Shown: positions 62,955 through 64,000 of the stretch, in pieces
How the letters are laid out: every line of letters begins with the position of its first letter
Numbering within the stretch: the stretch's first letter is position 1
DNA from: Streptomyces fumanus
GTDB taxonomy: Bacteria; Actinomycetota; Actinomycetes; Streptomycetales; Streptomycetaceae
Reading direction: 5' to 3'
NCBI RefSeq assembly: GCF_014655295.1
Contig: NZ_BNBI01000009.1
Coordinates: 248,001-312,000, forward strand
DNA: 64,000 bases
Notes under the pieces: generated by a model
What the model was told of the DNA's origin: nothing
What the model saw: only the letters and a program-made list of their open reading frames with translations
Databases searched by the model: none
Position numbers and translations under genes: made by a program

Positions 62955-64000
62955 TCACTCGTTCACATAGACCCGGGGAACGCGCGCACCGATGCGGGTG
63001 ACGATCTCGTACGCGATGGTGCCGGCCGCCTGGGCCCAGTCCTCGGCGGTGGGCTCGCCCCGGTCGCCCGGTCCGAACAGCACCGCCTCGGCGCCGGCCG
63101 CGGGCCGGTCGCCGCCCAGGTCGACCACGAACTGGTCCATCGCGATCCGCCCGGCGACCGTGCGCCACTTGCCGTCGACCAGGACGGGGGCGGCGGAGGA
63201 GGCGTGCCGGGGGATGCCGTCGCCGTAGCCGAGGGGGACCAGGCCCAGGGTGGTCTCGCCGGGGGTGGTGTAGTGGTGCCCGTAACTCACCCCGTGCCCG
63301 CCGGGCACCCGCTTGACCAGCGCGAGCGAGGCGGCCAGCGTCATCGCCGGGCGCAGTCCGAAGTCGGCGGGGGTGCCGACCTCGGGGCTGGGCGAGATGC
63401 CGTACAGGGCGATGCCGGGGCGGACGAGGTCGTAGTGCGCCTCGGGGAGCGTGAGGGTGGCGGGCGAGTTGGCGATGTGCCGCACCTCGGGCCGGACGCC
63501 CTCGCCCTCCGCGTACGCGGTCATCTCCCGGAACAGGTCGAGCTGGGCGCGGATCGAGGGGTGGCCGGGCTCGTCGGCGCGGGCGAAGTGGGACCAGAGG
63601 CCGGTGATCCGGACCAGTCCCTCGGCCTCGGCGCGCAGCGCGGCGCCGACCAGTTCCCGCCAGTCCGGTCCGGGCTGGCAGCCGTTGCGCCCGAGGCCGG
63701 TGTCGGCCTTGAGCTGAACGCGGGCGGGGCGTCCGGCGCGGCGCGCGGCGGCGGTGACCTCGGTCAGCGCCCACATCGCGCTGACCGACACGTCGAGGTC
63801 GGCCTCGATCGCCTCCTGCCAGGGGCCGCCGGGCGTCCAGAGCCAGCACATGATCCGCAGGTCGTCCGGCAGCCCGCCGGCACGCAGCGCCAGCGCCTCC
63901 TCCGGGGTGGCGGTGCCCAGCCAGGTCGCACCGGCCTCGACGGCGGCGCGGGCGCACGGGAGGGCGCCGTGGCCGTACCCGTCGGCCTTCACCACGGCCA
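62955..64000 (-). CDS. alr: Alanine racemase, N-terminus beyond the window
   Basis: Partial: 348 codons and stop are visible; the first residues lie beyond position 64000. The PLP lysine motif VVKADGYGHGA is at the window edge, and the second-base Tyr region SYGHHYTTPGETTLGLVPLGYGDGIPR is intact. It makes D-alanine for peptidoglycan. The gap to the downstream hydrolase is 89 bp. Confidence 0.95.
   Translation of the reverse strand, partial: AVVKADGYGHGALPCARAAVEAGATWLGTATPEEALALRAGGLPDDLRIMCWLWTPGGPWQEAIEADLDVSVSAMWALTEVTAAARRAGRPARVQLKADTGLGRNGCQPGPDWRELVGAALRAEAEGLVRITGLWSHFARADEPGHPSIRAQLDLFREMTAYAEGEGVRPEVRHIANSPATLTLPEAHYDLVRPGIALYGISPSPEVGTPADFGLRPAMTLAASLALVKRVPGGHGVSYGHHYTTPGETTLGLVPLGYGDGIPRHASSAAPVLVDGKWRTVAGRIAMDQFVVDLGGDRPAAGAEAVLFGPGDRGEPTAEDWAQAAGTIAYEIVTRIGARVPRVYVNE

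Overview
The window is very GC-rich. Its genes show strong third-position G/C bias, many GTG/TTG starts, a bldM/whiD developmental pair and a His-tailed GroEL1, so it is almost certainly chromosomal core DNA of a Streptomyces. From memory, the gene order follows the S. coelicolor block running from icmB (about SCO4800) down to alr (about SCO4745). That equivalence is recalled, not computed.

Left part (1-21.3 kb): a B12-binding mutase subunit (icmB), a secreted lipase-like hydrolase, an M23 peptidase, the helicase PcrA, and two paralogous secreted NlpC/P60 cell-wall hydrolases. The first hydrolase follows a c-di-AMP (ydaO-type) riboswitch; the second follows an MtrA-like direct repeat. Next comes a Lia-like envelope-stress set: a PspC-histidine kinase fusion with a LuxR-type regulator, divergent from a PspC/LiaF-like protein. 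Several membrane and hypothetical proteins, a class II aldolase ending in a 33-bp minisatellite, a flavin/PNPOx protein and guaA complete this part.

Middle (21.3-40 kb): a chorismate mutase lies behind what looks like a leader-peptide attenuator. A GMC oxidoreductase and an aldehyde dehydrogenase follow. Then comes a cluster of four membrane-anchored Ser/Thr kinase-family proteins, one of them a clear pseudokinase. A decayed serine-hydrolase fragment and an aminotransferase look like an accessory insertion before glpD. A nucleotide-sugar dehydrogenase homologue lacking its catalytic residues follows.

Right-middle (39.5-49.9 kb): guaB3 and guaB are separated by a MITE-like inverted-repeat element. 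Then come an ECF sigma factor (ShbA-like), bldM and whiD (divergent, with several dyads between them), a LysR regulator with a MOSC protein, an SDR, and groES-groEL1 behind two CIRCE operators.

Right end (49.9-64 kb): two overlapping polysaccharide-deacetylase lipoproteins, a THUMP-like methyltransferase, an LCP ligase, a LacI regulator divergent from a GH3 glycosidase, the t6A genes tsaB-rimI-tsaD and tsaE, a degenerate L,D-transpeptidase-like protein, a 55-residue ORF behind an iron-box-like palindrome, a lipase-like hydrolase and the 3' part of alr.

Themes are cell-envelope maintenance and its signalling (NlpC/P60, M23, LCP, deacetylases, Lia-like system, kinases, alr), purine synthesis (guaA, guaB, guaB3) and development (shbA, bldM, whiD). 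I saw no tRNA, rRNA, CRISPR array, complete transposon or biosynthetic gene cluster.
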